This document shows positions 5,285-7,072 of a stretch of DNA of 7,072 nucleotides, piece by piece. Both the position numbers and the translations under genes were made by a program. How positions within the stretch are numbered: the stretch's first letter is position 1; the number at the start of each line of letters is the position of its first letter. The stretch is from JBDSLU01 sp039916225 (lineage in GTDB: Bacteria > Acidobacteriota > Vicinamibacteria > Vicinamibacterales > Vicinamibacteraceae). Where the stretch lies: positions 1 through 7,072 of the forward strand of contig JBDSLU010000570.1 in assembly GCA_039916225.1 (NCBI GenBank), in the 5' to 3' direction. The notes beneath the pieces were generated by a model. The model was not told where the DNA came from. It saw only the letters and a program-made list of their open reading frames with translations, and searched no databases.

Positions 5285-7072
5285 CTACTCCGCCCGCAGC
5301 GCGTCGATCGGATCGACCGACGCCGCCCGGCGCGCCGGAATCGCGCTGGCGACGAGCGCCGCGCTTCCGAGCACGACGGCAACGGTCGTGAGCGTCGCGA
5401 CGTCCCACGGCGGGGTGTCGAACAGCAGCGTGCGCATGAAGGTGGCCGTTGCGACGGCCCCCGTCAGGCCGACCCCGATGCCGAGCAGCGCCAGGCCGCC
5501 GGCCTCGCGCAGGACCAGGCGATACACCGTCCCGCGTCCCGCGCCGAGCGCGATGCGCACGCCCATCTCGCGGGTCCGCTGGCTCGCCGAGTAGGCGACG
5601 ACGCCGTAGAGGCCGACCACGCCGAGGACCAGCGCGACCGCGGCGAAGGCGCCGACCAGCCAGGCCGAGGACCGCTGCAGGTAGGCCGCCGGTGACGAAC
5701 CGATCCGCGTCTCCATGACCGCTTCGCCGAACACGCCGAGGTCGGCGTCGACCTCGCGCATCGCCGCGGCCAGGGCCGGCACGACCGACCCGGGATCCTG
5801 CGCCGTGCGGACCAGCACCGAGAAATCGGTGTCCGGGCTTTGCGCGATCGGCAGATAGACGGCCGGCCAGATGTCGGCGTTGAGCGCCCCCTCGCGGACG
5901 TTGTCGACGACGCCGACGATCTCGGTCAGTGAGTCGGGCGTCAGCGACGTGTCGCCGACGCGCTGCCCGACCGGATCCTGCTTCGGGTAGTAGAGATCGG
6001 CCAGCGCCTTGTTGATGACCGCGACCTTCGGCTTGGTCGCGTCCTCGGCCGGCGTGAAGTAGCGGCCGCGGAGCAGCCGCGCGCCGATCGTCGACAGGTA
6101 CCCCGGGCTCACGTCGCGCTGGTTCGCCTCGTTGTGCTCGCCGTTGTAGGGCCGGCCGACGAAGCGCAGCCAGGTCGTGTTGCCGTTGAAGCTGACCGGC
6201 AGCACGCTCGTCAGCCCGACGGCGGTGACGCCAGGCACCGTGGCGGCCTTGCGCTCGACGTCGACGGCCAGGCGTTCGGCGGCGCCCGGCTGGCCGAACC
6301 GCGCCCCTGGCGCCGCGACGCGGACCAAGGCGATGTGATCGGGACGGAAGCCGAGCTCGACGTTCAGCAGCCGATAGAGGCTGCGGCCCAGCAGCCCGGC
6401 GCCGGCCAGCAGCACCACGGCGGTGGCGAGTTCGATCACCACGAGCTTGGCGCCAAGGCGCCGCCACGTGTGACCCGACGATCCGCGGCTGCCGTCCGCC
6501 ATGCCGGCGCGGACATCGGTGCTGGCGTGGACCAGCAGTGGACCGAGCGAGAAGAGAGCGAGGGCGACGAGCGCGACGACGGCCGCACCGGCGACGACCG
6601 CTCCGTTGACGCCGAGGGCGTCGAGGAATGGCAGCGTCGCGCGCATGTCGGTCGGGATCAGGCCGGCCATGAGCCGCATGCCGGCGCCGGCGACGAGGAG
6701 GGCGAGCGCGGCGCCGATGGCGACGAGGACCCCGGCCTCGGTCACGAAGTGGCGCACGATCCGTGCCCGGGAGGCGCCCAGCGCCAGCCGCACCGACAGC
6801 TCGCGGCGCCGCGATTCCGTCCGCACCAGCAGCAGGCTGACGACGTTGATGCAGGCGATCCCGAGCAGCAGCGCCGCGCCGCCGAGCAGCAGCCACAGCG
6901 TCGGTCGGATGTTGCCGACGATCACGTCGTCGAGCGGCCCGACGAAGGCGCCCTGGTTGCGATTCGAGTCCGGGTACTGCCGTTCGAGCTGGCGGGCGAT
7001 GATGGTCATCGCGGCGCCGGCGGCCTCGATGGTCACCCCGGGCTTGAGGCGTCCGATCCCGTCGAGGCTGTG
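5285..7072 (-). CDS. FtsX/MacB-type duplicated permease (ADOP-like), 5' end missing
   Basis: The visible 595 residues run from the window edge to TAG 5287-5285; the N-terminus lies outside. The frame is open through the edge ('RLKPGVTIEAAG'), so the GTG at 7036 is not the true start. Residues 1-55 are the end of a first MacB-like periplasmic domain. Next comes an FtsX unit with helices near 57-83, 108-137 and 154-182 and the motif RRRELSVRLALGASR at 88-102. A linking helix lies at 206-232. A second MacB-like periplasmic domain spans about 235-465. A second FtsX unit has helices near 470-494, 520-546 and 558-580, with RTREMGVRIALGAGR at 499-513, ending in 'SVDPIDALRAE'. The layout matches the duplicated 'orphan' permeases common in Acidobacteriota, which usually lack an adjacent ATPase; none is visible here. 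Related MacB/LolCDE-type systems export peptides or lipoproteins, but the substrate here is unknown. Confidence 0.92.
   Translation of the reverse strand, partial: HSLDGIGRLKPGVTIEAAGAAMTIIARQLERQYPDSNRNQGAFVGPLDDVIVGNIRPTLWLLLGGAALLLGIACINVVSLLLVRTESRRRELSVRLALGASRARIVRHFVTEAGVLVAIGAALALLVAGAGMRLMAGLIPTDMRATLPFLDALGVNGAVVAGAAVVALVALALFSLGPLLVHASTDVRAGMADGSRGSSGHTWRRLGAKLVVIELATAVVLLAGAGLLGRSLYRLLNVELGFRPDHIALVRVAAPGARFGQPGAAERLAVDVERKAATVPGVTAVGLTSVLPVSFNGNTTWLRFVGRPYNGEHNEANQRDVSPGYLSTIGARLLRGRYFTPAEDATKPKVAVINKALADLYYPKQDPVGQRVGDTSLTPDSLTEIVGVVDNVREGALNADIWPAVYLPIAQSPDTDFSVLVRTAQDPGSVVPALAAAMREVDADLGVFGEAVMETRIGSSPAAYLQRSSAWLVGAFAAVALVLGVVGLYGVVAYSASQRTREMGVRIALGAGRGTVYRLVLREAGGLALLGIGVGLTGAVATATFMRTLLFDTPPWDVATLTTVAVVLGSAALVASAIPARRAASVDPIDALRAE

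Noticed and set aside
5223..6896. 557-residue minus-strand frame overlapping the permease
   Set aside because: It is extremely Arg/Gly/Ala-rich. The permease frame has ordered hydrophobic helices and duplicated FtsX motifs, so this is a shadow.

Overview
The window is about two-thirds G+C and almost entirely coding. It most likely comes from an Acidobacteriota chromosome, probably the Vicinamibacteria (subdivision 6) lineage. The main pointer is the duplicated FtsX/MacB-type 'orphan' permease at the right end, a family largely typical of that phylum. Tat-exported TIM-barrel epimerase-like proteins and a small TonB-C-domain protein fit the same assignment. This is inference from family content, not from a marker gene. 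I see no rRNA, tRNA, CRISPR array, insertion sequence or integrase.

Left part (1-2742): two carbohydrate genes diverge from a 57-base spacer. The minus-strand gene runs off the left edge. It encodes a membrane protein with two transmembrane helices around a periplasmic sensor-like domain, followed by the start of a GT20 (trehalose-6-phosphate-synthase-like) domain. The plus-strand gene is a complete GH15 glucoamylase/trehalase-type hydrolase. Together they look like a paired synthesis and breakdown module for trehalose or a related alpha-glucoside, with the synthase possibly controlled by an external signal.

Middle (2798-3214): a small exported protein that is little more than a signal peptide and a TonB C-terminal domain. 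It follows the GH15 gene on the same strand with its own strong ribosome binding site. Its stop codon abuts, with no spacer, the stop codon of the convergent minus-strand gene.

Right part (3215-7072): three minus-strand genes. In transcription order they are the 5'-truncated FtsX-type permease and two tandem paralogous Tat-signal TIM-barrel proteins of the xylose-isomerase-like/tagatose-3-epimerase superfamily. Spacers are 71 and 76 bases, so co-transcription is possible but not proven. Both paralogs keep three of the four expected metal ligands and appear to have Glu where the family has His.

The most interesting points are the sensor-fused GT20 enzyme and its divergent GH15 partner, the shared metal-site change in the tandem paralogs, and the start region of the second paralog, where the shared leader seems to have shifted by one base. 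There is no gene-free stretch longer than 80 bases. I did not find a clearly novel defence or mobile system.
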